Source: Gambelia wislizenii (taxonomy: Eukaryota; Chordata; Lepidosauria; Squamata; Crotaphytidae). From it: a DNA stretch of 64,000 nucleotides. The DNA is taken from the NCBI GenBank assembly GCA_030847615.1, contig JAUMIR010000002.1, positions 117,746,309 to 117,810,308 of the forward strand, in the 5' to 3' direction. The position numbers and the translations under genes were made by a program. The notes below the pieces were generated by a model. It did no database searches. It had not been told where the DNA came from and worked only from the letters and a program-made list of their open reading frames with translations. Positions within the stretch are counted from its first letter, which is position 1. Every line of letters starts with the position of its first letter. This document shows, piece by piece, positions 11,521-22,239 of the stretch.

Positions 11521-12067
11521 AACAATCAGTTGTGTACAGAAGGGGATGGATCCTCATTGGAGCAGCCGCTGCCTCACTGACCAAGCAGCTCTGTGGAAAG
11601 AGGGCAAAATGGGGCACCCATGTGATCAACAAAGAGAGGATAGAGCAATGGCTGGACACCTCCTAGAGATGTCACAGCCAGTGATCTAATCCCTCCTGTT
11701 GCCCAGCGCACCATCTTTTCTGCTGGGGGGAGAAAAGGGTGCCCAGACATGTGATCAACAAGAAAGTAGGTGGTCACTCTACCCCCTCCTCATTGATCAC
11801 ATGAGTGCGCCATTCTGCCCTCAGCAGAAGCGACAGTGTGTCAGGCAGACTTACCACAGAGTTGTTTGCCTGGCAAGGTGGCAGCAGTGGTGGCTCCCAC
11901 AACAGGGCATGGGCCAGCAGGGCTGATGCGATATAAGCCCAGCTGGCCCATGTGGACAACAATGTGCCATCACACCAGCCTGGTGCATGTGGCTACCATT
12001 GTGGTCAAGCTGGGGCATAATGTTCTGGTCTGGCCCTGGATTAAACGGTCAGTGTAGATGAGCCCTT
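11521..12067. mobile_element. hAT-like MITE, right part
   Basis: The right end GGTCAGTGTAGATGAGCCC resembles hAT-type ends; a related element at 36080-36592 begins GGGCTCATCTACCC. Inside, GGGCAAAATGGGGCACCCATGTGATCAAC (11605 on) and GATCACATGAGTGCGCCATTCTGCCC (11795 on) form inverted blocks. The left terminus is not clear, possibly because of the CR1 tip at 11455-11520. Confidence 0.45.
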
Positions 12068-12124
12068 GGCCACTGAAATGTGTATGTGCCATCATAACTG
12101 ACAGTGCTGCATATGTGTTTTACC

Positions 12125-12230
12125 CTGAGCTTGGAACAGTTACTTTTTTCAACTACAGTTCCCGGATTCCCCTCAACCAGCTGGGGGATTCTAGACATTG
12201 CAGTCAAAAACCTCACTTTCCAGGCTTTAA
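12125..12230. repeat. Small palindromic repeat
   Basis: AGTTACTTTTTTCAACTACAG and TGCAGTCAAAAACCTCACTTTCC are imperfect inverted arms around CCAGCTGGGGG. Same design as 1268-1370, 2808-2905 and 62280-62375. Confidence 0.5.
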
Positions 12231-13369
12231 ACATTTTTTCTTTTAAAAAAACCCAACAAAATTAATGGGGAAGAAAGAAAACATAAAAGGAAAGTGTGCA
12301 CCAGCTATAGAAAGTTGACGGCTGTTCCAAGTCATTGGTTTGGCAGTTGGGAACTATCATGTGATCCTTGTCTGTTCCAGGATGCAGAAGGGGGGGGGGC
12401 GGGAGAAGAGAGAAGAAGTATGAAGAGGAATTCTGCCAAAGCACTTTAGCGGGAAGGCAAAATGAGTGATACTCCTGGCTGCTTATATTTCAGATCACAA
12501 TGTGCTTTATTAGGGAAGAGGAAGAAGTGTGATGTAAACCATGTGCTGGCTTTTGTGCACGCTGCTGTGTGTATGATCTCAACACCAGCTGCCAGCTCTC
12601 CGGATAAGAGAAAATAATGCAGTCCTGGAGAATCCAATGTGCATGCAAGAGCTGGTGAGCTCTTAATGCTGGAAAGGGAGCTGGCAGAGGGCCCTTGCTG
12701 TCAACAAGCAAACAACCTTTCCATGGGGAATTCAGCCCAACACTTGTCCAGAAAACTTCATCAGTGTTCTCCAGTTATTTCTCTTCTTGTGTGTTTTAAA
12801 TTTTTAGAGACAGAACCATCTCAGCAAAAGGTGGTATCTAATTGTTACTGCTTCTACCCCAACTTTTCTCCCAAGGGAAAAAAGATATAGAAAAGAAGGA
12901 CATTTTTGTTCAGCAAGTTTAGATGTGAAATTATTCTAGTGTCATTCTTCAGTGAAGCAAAACACTAACAAAAACTCTACTAGAATTATTGTAGTCTTTA
13001 GGGATAATTAACGGGTTTGGGACTGGTTGTGAAGCTGTTATCTTTCAAAACACCAAGACTGATATGAAAGGATACTTGCACAGATATGTATCTTTCTTTC
13101 CCGATATTCGTTTATTTCAGTCTAAAGCATAGGAGTTTGAAGAGTAAAAGAAACAATGGAAAATTAAAGTTTTAAGAGTGGGAAGTCATTCAAAAGAGAA
13201 AAGTATTTCAAACCATTTTTTATTGGGATGACAGGTGGTAGGAGCATCTCAAACAAAATTACTGAACCTTAAACTACAGCAGCAACAGCATGTTCGTCTA
13301 TGATCAGGTGCAGAATGGCTCCTTCCAAACATATCAAAATGGATGGTGTGTTAGCCTATAATGGGGTGG
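12231..13369. other. Intergenic, no gene seen
   Basis: Unique, AT-leaning DNA; no repeat family or gene recognised. Confidence 0.45.
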
Positions 13370-13460
13370 GGAAAGTATGGCCTTTCTTGAGATTGGCTAT
13401 ACTGTGACTATGGATGATGGGACTTGTAGCCTACATCTGGTGGGGCATGCATTCTCCAAA
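13370..13460. repeat. Palindromic repeat, diverged copy
   Basis: GGGGAAAGTATGGCCTTTC...GGATGATGGGACTTGTAGCC...CATCTGGTGGGGCATGC matches the arm order of the 44627-44762 family. Diverged and incomplete. Confidence 0.4.
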
Positions 13461-14167
13461 TCTGGACTGTAACTCAAGAAGCTTTTGATATATTTTCTTT
13501 CCTGGCACTGACCTCAGATGCCAAAGAGTCATCTCATTTCACAAACCTTCATATGTCAGGGATTAAACCTACTGTTCTATTTGCTGTTAAGAGGTAAGAA
13601 GTCACCCTCGAAGTGAGAACTAAGCTTGACAGTGGAATAGACTGCCTTGGAAGATGGAGGATTCTCCTTCTTCATAGGTCTTATGGTTGTTGGATGGCCA
13701 TATTTCAGGGGTACTTCAGTCATGTATTCCTTCATTGACTGTAGGTTGTATACATGGCTTTTGCAGTCCCTTCCAACTTTTCTACAATTCTAATCATCAC
13801 AATGTTAGAAATATTCCCACATCTGTAAAGCTTTGTGTTTCTTGCTCCATCTTCTTTGGATGTTAGGTTATCTGACACCAGAAGCAAGATTGTTCTGACA
13901 CCCTCTATGAAATTGCTTCACCATGGATTAAGGGTGTGGAAGATTGTTCACTATATGAACAATTAATTACAATTTTAGTCACTGTGTTCCCTTCAACTTA
14001 GATTGATTTGGTTTCTTTCTTTCCATTCTCTGTTTCGTTGTTGCCTATGGTGACAGCAGCAATTGTGATTAAACAAGAAGTCCTGATGGTCACCATTTTA
14101 CTTTCCTAGAGGATTTCAATATTCTGGGGCATTAAGGAGATGTTCCCTTAATGGTGCCCCCAATAGA
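13461..14167. other. Intergenic; probable diverged CR1 scrap at 13600-13795
   Basis: From about 13615 the text (ACTGCCTTGGAAGATGGAGGATTCTCCTTC, TTGGATGGCCATATTTCAGGGGTAC) resembles a decayed CR1/L2-like 3' region but is too diverged to assign. The remainder is unique. Confidence 0.35.
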
Positions 14168-14392
14168 GTCAGCATGGTATAGTGGTTTGAATGTTGTTCT
14201 GGGACTCTGGAAGAACAAGCTTTGAATCCTTGCTCAGTCATGAAAACCCACTGGGTGATTTTGGCTAAGTCACATCCTCCCAGCCTAAGAGGAAGGCAAT
14301 GACAAAACTCCTCTGAGTAAAAGTTCCTAAGAAAACCCTAATGAAAGAGTCACCATAAGACTGGGTCGACTTGAAGGCGACAACAGCAACTG
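14168..14392 (+). mobile_element. Sauria-type SINE, near full length
   Basis: tRNA-like head with an A-box-like GGTATAGTGGTTTGAATG (about 14175) and a B-box-like GCTTTGAATCC (about 14219), then AAACCCACTGGGTGATTTTGGC and the BovB-like 3' end GAGTCACCATAAGACTGGGTCGACTTGAAGGCGACAACAGCAAC. The tail parallels the 3' end of the BovB LINE at 56925-57010 (GGGTCACCATAAATTGAAGT...AACAACAACA), as expected for a SINE mobilised by BovB. Confidence 0.85.
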
Positions 14393-14577
14393 ACAATCAT
14401 AATTTCTCTGTGCAGCCTGGGAAGGTGCATTTGTGAGCTACTTTGGAGCAGTGCTGCAGTTGGAAATGGTGTGATCTGGGACAACTCATCCCTCCACTCT
14501 GGGCTGAAGCCACTCCCTTCCTTGCTTAGACCATGGGTGGCTAGTAGTTATGCTATAAAATGTAATTATCCAATTTA

Positions 14578-14695
14578 ATGAGGCTGGATGGCCATTTGTC
14601 AGAAATGCTTTGATTGTGTATTCCTGCAGGGCAGGGGGTTGGACTAGATGGCCCTTGTGGTCTCTTCCAACTCGATGATTCTATGAGTCTATAAT
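14578..14695 (+). mobile_element. CR1 LINE 3' tip
   Basis: GAGGCTGGATGGCCATTTGTCAG, GGGGTTGGACTAGATGGCCC, TTGTGGTCTCTTCC and terminal GATTCTATGAGTCTAT give the canonical CR1 3' end on the + strand. Only the last ~118 bp. Confidence 0.9.
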
Positions 14696-14699
14696 TATA

Positions 14700-15596
14700 G
14701 CCTAAACTCAATGTTGTGCTAATGCCTGATCACTACATGAAAACTTCCTGTGAAGATTTTTAGGGTGAAAGTAAGGCTGTAGGGGAAAGTGGGGTGGGGG
14801 ACTCCGAGCTGGACAGATGTAAGCAGTTCTATCAGGGGAGGCACCCTGGTGGAACATACTGTAGCTTAGGCCTTGCAATCTGATGTGCCTGTACCTTATG
14901 AGAAAGCGCCATTCAACACATTGGGTGACCACTCACACTTTGAGTGACCATAGGGCTGTGATGCTCCAATATAGCTAAACTGCCAACCAGCCAGCCAAAG
15001 AAGTAAACAAACAAATCTTTTCCAAGGATGTAGTGGGAAAGGAAAACGTGTTTTGCTCTTACTGAAACTAATAAAACTAAAGGCAAGTGTCACTCCAAGT
15101 AATGTCAATGCAAGCCCTAGGATAACTCAACAGCTGATATGACAGCCAAAAGTAACTGTGCACATGCAGTGGGCATGCACAAGGTTATCTATTTCATTTA
15201 ATTAACTGGCGTACTGAAGAAGGATTCTTTGCCCTTATCCCTTGATCCCAGTTATATGATGTCTGTGTGTTGTCTTTTAAAGCTAGGTCTAAAAGAATGT
15301 TGACAAATCTGATCAACTTTAAAAGAAAACCAGCCTTTAAAAATGAAATAAGTGACGAAAGTCACTTTGCTTTACCTCTTCAGAAACAGTGGGGGAAACC
15401 AACTGCAGAACAACCAGAAAGAGGTTTTTTTTTTAATGTACAAACAGAATGCAGCATTACATTTGGAAGGTCTGGTCATAACTGATGCCCCTGTAAGTTT
15501 GCTTTCTTCCTCCAACAGGTCATATACAGGGCTTGGAAAAGTTGCTTTTAGGACCATAAGTCCCAAATTCCTGGCTGAGCAATTCTCAGAGCTTTT
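14700..15596. other. Intergenic, no gene seen
   Basis: Unique sequence. The 132-codon reverse frame at 15372-15770 is antisense to the LINE copy that begins at 15597 and is not a gene. Confidence 0.45.
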
Positions 15597-16074
15597 GCTG
15601 TCCTTGAGCAAGCAGGGATCACCAGCATTGAGGCCATGATATTGAGAACACAGCTGCGCTGGGCAGGGCATGTTTCTAGGATGGAGGACCATCGCCTCCC
15701 AAAAATAGTACTCTACGGTGAACTCGCCACGGGTCAGTGTAAGAGGGGCGCTCCAAAAAAAGTGATACAAGGACTCCCTGAAACAACATCTCGGGCTCGG
15801 CCAAATTGATCACCAACAGTGGTCGGCCCTGGCCTCACATTGGGAGGCATGGAGACGCACTATCCACAATGCTGCAGCCTTATTTGAGAACTCACGCTGA
15901 ACAAGTCTTGAAGAGAAACAACAACGCAGAAAGAATCACAACCCGGAAACATCACCCAAGGAAACCTTCTGCTGTGCTCTCTGCAACCGGACACATGCTT
16001 ACAGAAAGCGCGGGATGAGTTCTTGCTGAATCTTTGTTTGCAAAGAAAAGCCAGAGAGAGAGAGAGAGAGAGTC
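15597..16074 (+). pseudogene. Non-LTR retrotransposon C-terminus with (GA)n tail, copy A
   Basis: Codes in broken frames for the end of a LINE ORF2: EQAGITSIEAMILRTQLRWAG at the start, then GHVSRMEDHRLPKIVLYGELA, and downstream the fragments KDSLKQ and AALFENS with frameshifts. The copy is cut off at its 5' side and keeps only the last ~480 bp. It ends with an AGAG-repeat tail at about 16049-16074. Sister copies are at 18829-19665, 21197-22135 and 43545-44020. The family has an apurinic-endonuclease-type LINE look (RTE or Ingi/Vingi group), but I cannot settle the clade from the C-terminus. Confidence 0.75.
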
Positions 16075-16163
16075 TGAAAAGTAACTTTTCTGGAGATAAT
16101 TTTTATTCCCCTCTGGTCTTATAACTCTACATGAGTTGCACTCAACCACATACACTCTCCTGC
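16075..16163. other. Short spacer between two LINEs
   Basis: Unique spacer with no gene, between the (GA)n tail of copy A and the (ATA)n tail of the reverse-strand L2. Confidence 0.5.

Positions 16164-16199
<36 letters not shown>
16164..16199. repeat. (ATA)n microsatellite, L2 tail
   Basis: Twelve ATA units abut the reverse-strand L2 3' end (TTTTTATTTTTAACCCGCCCC). The array is most simply the expanded 3' tail of that LINE. Confidence 0.85.
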
Positions 16200-18101
16200 T
16201 TTTTATTTTTAACCCGCCCCTCTGCTCGGTAACTGGGGCGGCTTACAGCAAGATTAAAACAACATCAAGCTAAAACAATCCTTCCCCATCTTACCCTCCC
16301 ACCCCTTAAAACTAAATTAAACTAATGGAGAATTAAAACAAAGATAAAATACAATAAATAAATAAATAAAAGCAACGACGGCGAGGGGGTGGGTAGCAAT
16401 CAGTCCACTTGAACCGGGAAGTTATTCCGGGAAGGCCTGCCAGAAGAGATCCGTCTTTAGCGCTTTCTTGAAGCTATCAAGAGTAGTGATAAGATGGATC
16501 TTGTCCGGCAGGCCATTCCAAAGTCTGGGAGCCGTAGAAGAGAAGGCCCTCTGGGAGGTCTGTGACAGCCTAGTTTTCATAGGCTGCAGCAGGTTCCTCC
16601 CAGAGGACCGAAGGGCGCGGGGGGGATCATATGGGATGAGGCGGTCCCAGAGATAAGATGGACCCAAGCCATGTAGGGCTTTAAAGTTTAAAACCAACAC
16701 CTTGTACTGTGCCCGGAAACTAATTGGCAGCCAGTGGAGAGATTTAAGCACAGGTGTTATATGCTGTCTCCTAGATGTACCCGTAATTAACCTGGCTGCC
16801 ATATTTTGTACCAGTTGAAGTTTCCGGGTTAGGCACAAGGGTAGCCCCATGTAGAGTGCATTACAGTAATCCAAACGTGAGGTTACCAAAGCATGTACCA
16901 CAGTTTCCAGATCCCTTGTATCCAGGTAAGGGCGCAGTTGGCGTATCAGCCGAAGCTGATAACAGGCACTTCTGGCCGTCGCACTCACCTGACTAGTCAT
17001 GTGAAGCGATGAATCCAGGAGTACCCCCAGACTGCGAACACAGTCCTTAGAGGAGAGTGTGAGTCCATCCAGGACTGGAAGTTGTATTCCCAGACCTGGT
17101 TTCGGGCCTGTGGCTGTCAGTACCTCCGTTTTGTCTGGATTTAGTCTCAATCTGTTTTTCCTCATCCAATCCATTACTGCTCTAAGACAGTCATTGAGAG
17201 GAGAGATACCATCTGAAGTCTGAGCCGACGGTCTGGTCATGGAGAAATATATCCAACGAGCTCCATGCCTCTGGATGATCTCTCCCAGCGGCTTCATATA
17301 AATGTTAAATAGCATCGGGGACAGAATGGCACCCTGAGGGACGCCACAATTAAGCTCAATTCTGGAAGAGCAGCTGTCCCCGAGCCTCACCCTCTGGGAT
17401 CTGCCCGAGAGAAAGGAATGGAACCATCGCAGAGCAGTGCCTCCGATTCCTAACTCTCTCAGGCGGTCCAAGAGGATGGAATGATCTATAGTGTCAAAGG
17501 CTGCTGAGAGGTCCAAGAGCACCAGCAGGGTCACATTACCCCTGTCGATGCTCAGGTGGAGGTCATCGGTTAGAGTGACCATGGCAGTCTCTACTCCATA
17601 TCCTGTCCTGAAGCCGGTTTGAAATGGATCAAGATAATCGGTTTCATCCAAGATGGCTTGGAGTTGGGAAGCAACTGCCCTCTCGATCACCTTGCTTAAA
17701 AAAGGTAGCAAGGACACTGGTCTGTAATTGTTCTTGTTCAGGGTGTCCAGGGAGGGTTTTTTCAGGAGTGGCTTAACCGCCGCCTCCTTTAAACAAGATG
17801 GTACAATACCTTCCCTGAAGGATGCATTGATTGTGTCCTGTAGGAATACCCTCAATGAGAACCCCCCCTGGACGACCAGCCAAGATGGACAAGGATCAAG
17901 AGGGCAAGTCGTCTTCTTCACTCTTCCAAGGAGCTTGTCCACGTCATCGGTACTCACCGATTGAAACTGATCCAGTAAAGTGCCATCAATGGTGTTGTTG
18001 GATGCCTCATCTATGGATTCTGTCAGAACATTGGCATCCAAGTCGGCTCTTATCTGAGAGATTTTATCTGCAAAGTGGAACAATCCCCTTGTTATGTCCC
18101 T
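16200..18101 (-). pseudogene. L2-type LINE ORF2, 5'-truncated, catalytic YADD box missing
   Basis: An open frame of 567 codons (16422-18125) encodes most of an L2 reverse transcriptase and the C-terminal region. Visible in order: NNYRPVSLLPFLSKVIER, DPFQTGFRTGYGVETAMV, LLVLLDLSAAFDTIDHSIL (RT motif A), ELNCGVPQGAILSPMLFNIY (motif B), LNPDKTEVL, then the L2-typical end TSRLDYCNALYMGLP, LHWLPISFRAQYKVL, APRLWNGLPDKIH and FKKALKTDLF. Between GARW and YFSMTRPS (about residue 290, near position 17253) the YADD motif C is absent while the frame stays open. The endonuclease domain is also absent, and the frame's first ATG lies in the neighbouring MITE, so real L2 sequence starts at about 18101. The 3' UTR runs to 16200. 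Confidence 0.9.
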
Positions 18102-18294
18102 GGCCTGTCTACACTGTGGTAACATAGCAGTTTGACACCACTTTACCCACCATAGTTCTGCCCTATGGAATCCTGGTATTGGTAGTTTTGTGTCTGGTGC
18201 CTCACCAAACTACAAACACCAGGATTCCACAGGATAGAACCATGGTAGATAAAGTGGTGTTAAACTGCTGTATTTCTGCAGTGTAAACAGGCCT
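18102..18294. mobile_element. Palindromic MITE at the 5' end of the L2
   Basis: GGCCTGTCTACACTG at the left faces CAGTGTAAACAGGCC at the right. The inner arms TAGCAGTTTGACACCACTTTA and TAAAGTGGTGTTAAACTGCT, then GGAATCCTGG and CCAGGATTCC, are inverted, around a centre with GGTGCCTCACC. It resembles a large squamate family of hAT-like MITEs with CAGTGTAGA-type ends. It directly abuts the truncated L2 and supplies the ATG of the L2 open frame. Confidence 0.75.
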
Positions 18295-18529
18295 GTTGTC
18301 TAAGGAGTGAGGGAAGGAAGAACACCATCTCAGCCCAACAGGACAGACCTAGCTACTGAGCTGGAAAGCGTGGGCTGGGACAGTATCACCCCAGTGAACC
18401 TGTAAAGAAAAACAGACCAGGGACTTTGCAAAAGCCAACCAGGGACCTTCCCCCCCCACACCCCAACAAAGAAAAAGAATGTAGTATTCACATGTTTTTA
18501 CACATGGAAAATGTAGCTCAGCTTTTTCC
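18295..18529. other. Intergenic, no gene seen
   Basis: Unique sequence with a C8 run near 18452. Nothing that continues the L2 beyond the MITE, so the LINE is really truncated there. Confidence 0.5.
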
Positions 18530-18655
18530 CAATCTGACACCTTACAGATGTGTTGGTCTACAACTTCCATAATCTTTATCTAGCTGTTCTGGCTGAGGCT
18601 ATGGAAATTGTAGTCCAACACACCTGCAAGGTGCTAGGATGAGAGAGGCTGATGT
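18530..18655. repeat. Palindromic repeat
   Basis: CAGATGTGTTGGTCTACAACTTCCATAATC faces GGAAATTGTAGTCCAACACACCTGCAAGGTG across a short centre (AGCTGTTCTGGCTGAGGC). Two-armed copy of the 44627-44762 family. Confidence 0.6.
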
Positions 18656-18828
18656 AGGCTCTCAAATCATTCCTTTAAGTTATTGAAAGAGTTTTGAGAT
18701 TATTTGAATATACTGAAATCCAGATCCTAAGCATCAGAAATACAATGCCAGTGCATGTTTTCAGCAAGATTTGTGGAAATCTACAGCAGGAAAACTCAAA
18801 CGCCCCAAGAGTGAAAACAGGTATGACT

Positions 18829-19665
18829 CTCTCTCTCTGGCTTTTCTTCGCAAACAAAGATTTAGGAAAGACTCATCCCGTGCTTTCTGTAAGTGCGCTG
18901 ATGACTAAAAAGGCCAATCCCGAGATAAACAAGTCTGGTTGCAGAAAGCACAGCAGAAGGTCTCCTTGGGTGATGCTTCCGGGTTGTGATTTTTTCTGTG
19001 TTGTCGTTTCTCTTCAAGACTTGTTCGGCGTGAGTTCTCAAATAAGGCTGCAGCATTGTGGATAGTGTGTCTCCATGCCTCCTGATGTGAGGCCAGTGTG
19101 GACCATTGTTGGTGATCAATTTGGCCGAGCCTGAGATGTTGTTTCAGGGAGTCCTTGTATCACTTTTTTTGGAGTGCCCCTCTTACGCTGACCCGTGGCA
19201 AGTTCATCATAGAGTACTATTTTTGGGAGGCAATGGTGCTCCATCCTAGAAACGTGCCCTGCCCAGCGCAGCTGTGTTCTCAATATCATGGCCTCAATGC
19301 TGGTGATCCCTGCTTGCTCAAGGACAGCAACATTCATCACATAGTCAGTCCAGTGTATATTTAGGATTGTGCGTAGACAGTGCTGATGAAAGCGTTCGAG
19401 GAGTCGTAGGTGGTGGCGATAGGTGACCCATGTTTCAGATCCATAAAGGAGAATAGACAGTACAATGGCTCTATACACACTGATTTTAGTGCTTCGCTTC
19501 AGGTGTTTATTACTCCAGACTCTTTTGTGAATTCTTCCAAATGCGCTATATGCCTTTGCTAATCTGTGATTGATCTCTTTGTCAATCTTGGCATCTGAGG
19601 AGATGATGCTTCCCAGGTAGGTGAACTGCTGAACGGACTTGAGCACAGATTTGCCGATGGCAATG
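18829..19665 (-). pseudogene. Non-LTR retrotransposon C-terminus with (GA)n tail, copy B
   Basis: The frame at 19116-19646 reads LKSVQQFTYLGSIISSDAKI, DKEINHRLAKAYSAFGRIHK, ISVYRAIVLSILLYGSETWV, RTILNIHWTDYVMNVAVLEQ and GHVSRMEHHCLPKIVLYDELA, the connection/C-terminal domain of a LINE ORF2. Downstream in another frame is a zinc-finger-like Cys/His segment like that in copy D. The 3' end is a short GA tail at about 18829-18838. 5'-truncated; upstream RT motifs are absent. Confidence 0.8.
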
Positions 19666-19807
19666 TCTATGAAACGGGTATGAAGCTGCTTTATAAATAG
19701 GTCATACCATTGGTCTTTTTTGCCCAGTTCTCTATTGACTATGACTATTCCAAATCTGTGTGGGGGGGATCCTGATACTGAGATGTTTTGAACTAGAGAA
19801 AACCTGG

Positions 19808-20035
19808 GGCACTTTCACACTAGATAATTAATAAAGTTATAATTCTGCTTTAACTGCTATCATTCCATTCTAGGAAAAATTGGGATTTGCAGTTTAGGCA
19901 GGAATATTCAGAATTTTCAGCCGGACAGCTTCCCTAGTGCCTCACCAAACAACAAACCATAGGATTACAAAGGTCACACCAAGGCTGTTAAAGTGTAATC
20001 ATAGTGCTATAACTGTGTCCTGTGAACCTGCTTCT
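19808..20035. mobile_element. Diverged hAT-like MITE
   Basis: CACTTTCACACTAGATAATTAATAAAG...CTAGTGCCTCACCAAAC...CTGTTAAAGTGTAATCATAGTGC repeats the layout of 18102-18294 (CACTTTAA-type arms and a central GTGCCTCACCAAAC block), much more diverged. Confidence 0.5.
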
Positions 20036-20213
20036 GGATGGGTGTTGCATCTGTAAATGCTGTTGTACAGGGAAAGATTTCAATGCAGAAATGTAACTTA
20101 ATGTTGAGTCCCAAAGCTGTATGACATCAGACTGTACATTACTTTATGAAACAGATAGCTGAAGCCTAGGGCTACTATCATGAGGGTAGGGGTAATGTGA
20201 TAAGTCTTATTCA

Positions 20214-20239
20214 TTGTGTGTGTGTGTGTGTGTGTGTGT
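20214..20239. repeat. (TG)n microsatellite
   Basis: Thirteen TG units, directly beside the 3' side of the reverse-strand 5S-headed SINE, so it may be that SINE's tail. Confidence 0.9.
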
Positions 20240-20257
20240 TTGTGTGCACCACACGTG

Positions 20258-20484
20258 TGCACATGCTTTCAAGCCACCTGTTGACTTAAGATGACCCCAT
20301 GAATTTCATAGGGTTTTCTGTGGCAAGAAATACTCAAGAGTTGGTTATGACTATTCCTTCCTCTGAAATATAGCCGACAGCACCTTGTATTCATTGGCAG
20401 TCTCCCACCCAAGTACCTACCAGGCTGACCCTGCTTATCTTCTAAGATCAAATGATTTCTGGTGCCTTTAGGATGTTTAAGCAT
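20258..20484 (-). mobile_element. 5S-rRNA-headed SINE (5S-Sauria type)
   Basis: Read on the reverse strand, 20484-20377 is a 5S rRNA-like head of about 108 nt. It includes counterparts of the 5S blocks AGCAGGGTCAGCCTGGTAGG, TACTTGGGTGGGAGACTGCC and ACAAGGTGCTG. The 5S internal promoter region is thus recognisable. The body (TCAGAGGAAGG, AAACCCTATGAAATTCAT, GACTTGAAAG-like end) is that of the BovB-tailed squamate SINEs. A headless relative is at 22240-22361. This is a SINE, not a 5S gene: the last part of 5S is replaced by SINE body and several stem positions are mutated. Confidence 0.85.
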
Positions 20485-21196
20485 CTTATTCATTACCTCT
20501 TACTAAAAAACAAAAACTGCTTGTCCTAAATTGCATGGGCCAAATGATACCTGTGAAATGCAGATAAATACTTCTAGGAGGGACAGGGAAAGCCCAATAT
20601 ATTTTGCTCCCTGGGGCAGTGCAGAAAATGGCATCCCCCATTCACCCTAGTCAAGACATATTAAACTCACAAGGCATCCCCCTACCCCGCCAAAAAACCT
20701 TCCATAAGCTTGTTCCCCTCATTCCTGGCAGTAAAAACACAATAATAACCAAATAATTAACTAACATTTTAATGCCTTTCATGGCACCTATTACCTACTG
20801 CCATGGGCAGCTGTTTCACTCTCCCTAATGGTAGGGCCAAGCATGATCAGGGAACAGGTTTTGGAGCTGTGTGTGTGTGCGTCATGTCCCTGGTGCCATA
20901 GGGATATATAGGTAGCCTTTACTGCTGTATTAGGTATACTTGTTAACATTGTTGGGCCTGCTAGTAATCACACTACGGTCTTGACATGAGCAGAGGGCAT
21001 TATGGGAGGCTGGTGTGATTGGTACATGCGGGTGGAAGCTCGCATGGATCGTCAAGATAGTTTCTCTTGGGAAAGTTTAAGGAGTGAGGCATGGGGCTGA
21101 TAGTACCAATTAGCCAGGTGGTGGGTAAGGGAAACTGAAACCCAAGGAATGTATTACCTATGGGCTTTTGGCGCCAAGGTTTGTCAATGAACTGTT
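20485..21196. other. Intergenic, no gene seen
   Basis: Unique sequence between the 5S-headed SINE and the next LINE copy. Confidence 0.5.
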
Positions 21197-22135
21197 CTCT
21201 CTCTCTGGCTTTTCTTCGCAAACAAAGATTCAGGAAGGACTCATCCCGCGCTTTCTGCAAGCACGCTGATGACTAAAAAGGCCAATCCGAGATAGACAAG
21301 TCCGGTTGCAGAAAGCACAGCAGAAGGTTTCCTTGGGTGATGTTTCCGGGTTGTGATTTTTTCTGTGTTGTCATTTCTCTTCAAGACTTGTTCGGTGTGA
21401 GTTCTCAAATAAGGCTGCAGCATTGTGGATAGTGTGTCTCCATGCCTCCCAATGTGAGGCCAGGGCGGACCATTGTTGGTGATCAATTTGGCCGAGCCTG
21501 AGCTGTTGTTTCAGGGAGTCCTTGTATCGCTTTTTTGGAGCGCCCCTTTTACGCTGACCCGTGGCGAGTTCACCGTAGAATACTATTTTGGGGAGGTGAT
21601 GGTCCTCCATTCTAGAAACATGCCCTGCCCAGCGCAGCTGTGTTCTCAATATCATGGCCTCAATGCTGGTAATCCCTGCTTGCTCAAGGACAGCAACATT
21701 CATCACATAGTCAGGCCAGTATATATTTAGAATTGTGCGTAAACAGCGCTGATGAAAGCATTTGAGGAGTCGTAAGTGGTGGCGATAGGTGACCCATGTT
21801 TCAGATCCATAAAGGAGAATAGACAGTACAATGGCTCTATACACACTGATTTTTGTGTTTTGCCTCAGGTGTTTATTACTCCATACTCTTTTGTAAAGTC
21901 TTCCAAATGCGCTATATGCCTTTGCTAATCTGTGATCGATCTCTTTGTCAATCTTGGCATCTGAGGAGATGATGATTCCCAGGTAGGTGAACTGCTGAAC
22001 AGACTTAAGCACAGATTTGCCGACGGCAATGTGGGGATAGTGATGTTCGTCCTGTGGTGAAGGCTGGTAGAGAACTTCCGTTTTCTTCAGGTTGACTTCC
22101 AGCCCAAACAGTTCTGTAGCTGTTGCAAAGCATGA
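21197..22135 (-). pseudogene. Non-LTR retrotransposon C-terminus with (GA)n tail, copy C
   Basis: The longest copy of the family. The frame 21371-22246 contains ATELFGLEVNLKKTEVLYQP (end of the RT domain), SVLKSVQQFTYLGIIISSDA, RLAKAYSAFGRLYKRVWSNK, VLSILLYGSETWVTYRHHLR, EAMILRTQLRWAGHVSRMED and KRYKDSLKQQLRLGQIDHQQ, continuous for about 250 residues. The last ~120 bp after a frameshift encode a Cys/His finger. The tail at 21197-21210 is GA repeats. The first ~35 residues of the open frame come from the SINE scrap at 22240 and AT-rich spacer, not from the LINE. 5'-truncated inside RT. Confidence 0.85.
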
Positions 22136-22239
22136 ACTGTTACTGTACGGATATATATCCTGAGACAATAAAGCATTTCCAGTAATGCCTATTATGCTGG
22201 TGAGTGGATGTTGATGGAGTTCATCACAGTGTGTGTGTG

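Noticed and set aside
14168..14240. tRNA gene
   Set aside because: A- and B-box-like words are present but no cloverleaf can be drawn; part of a Sauria SINE.
20377..20484. 5S rRNA gene
   Set aside because: Incomplete, diverged and fused to a SINE body; better read as a 5S-headed SINE.
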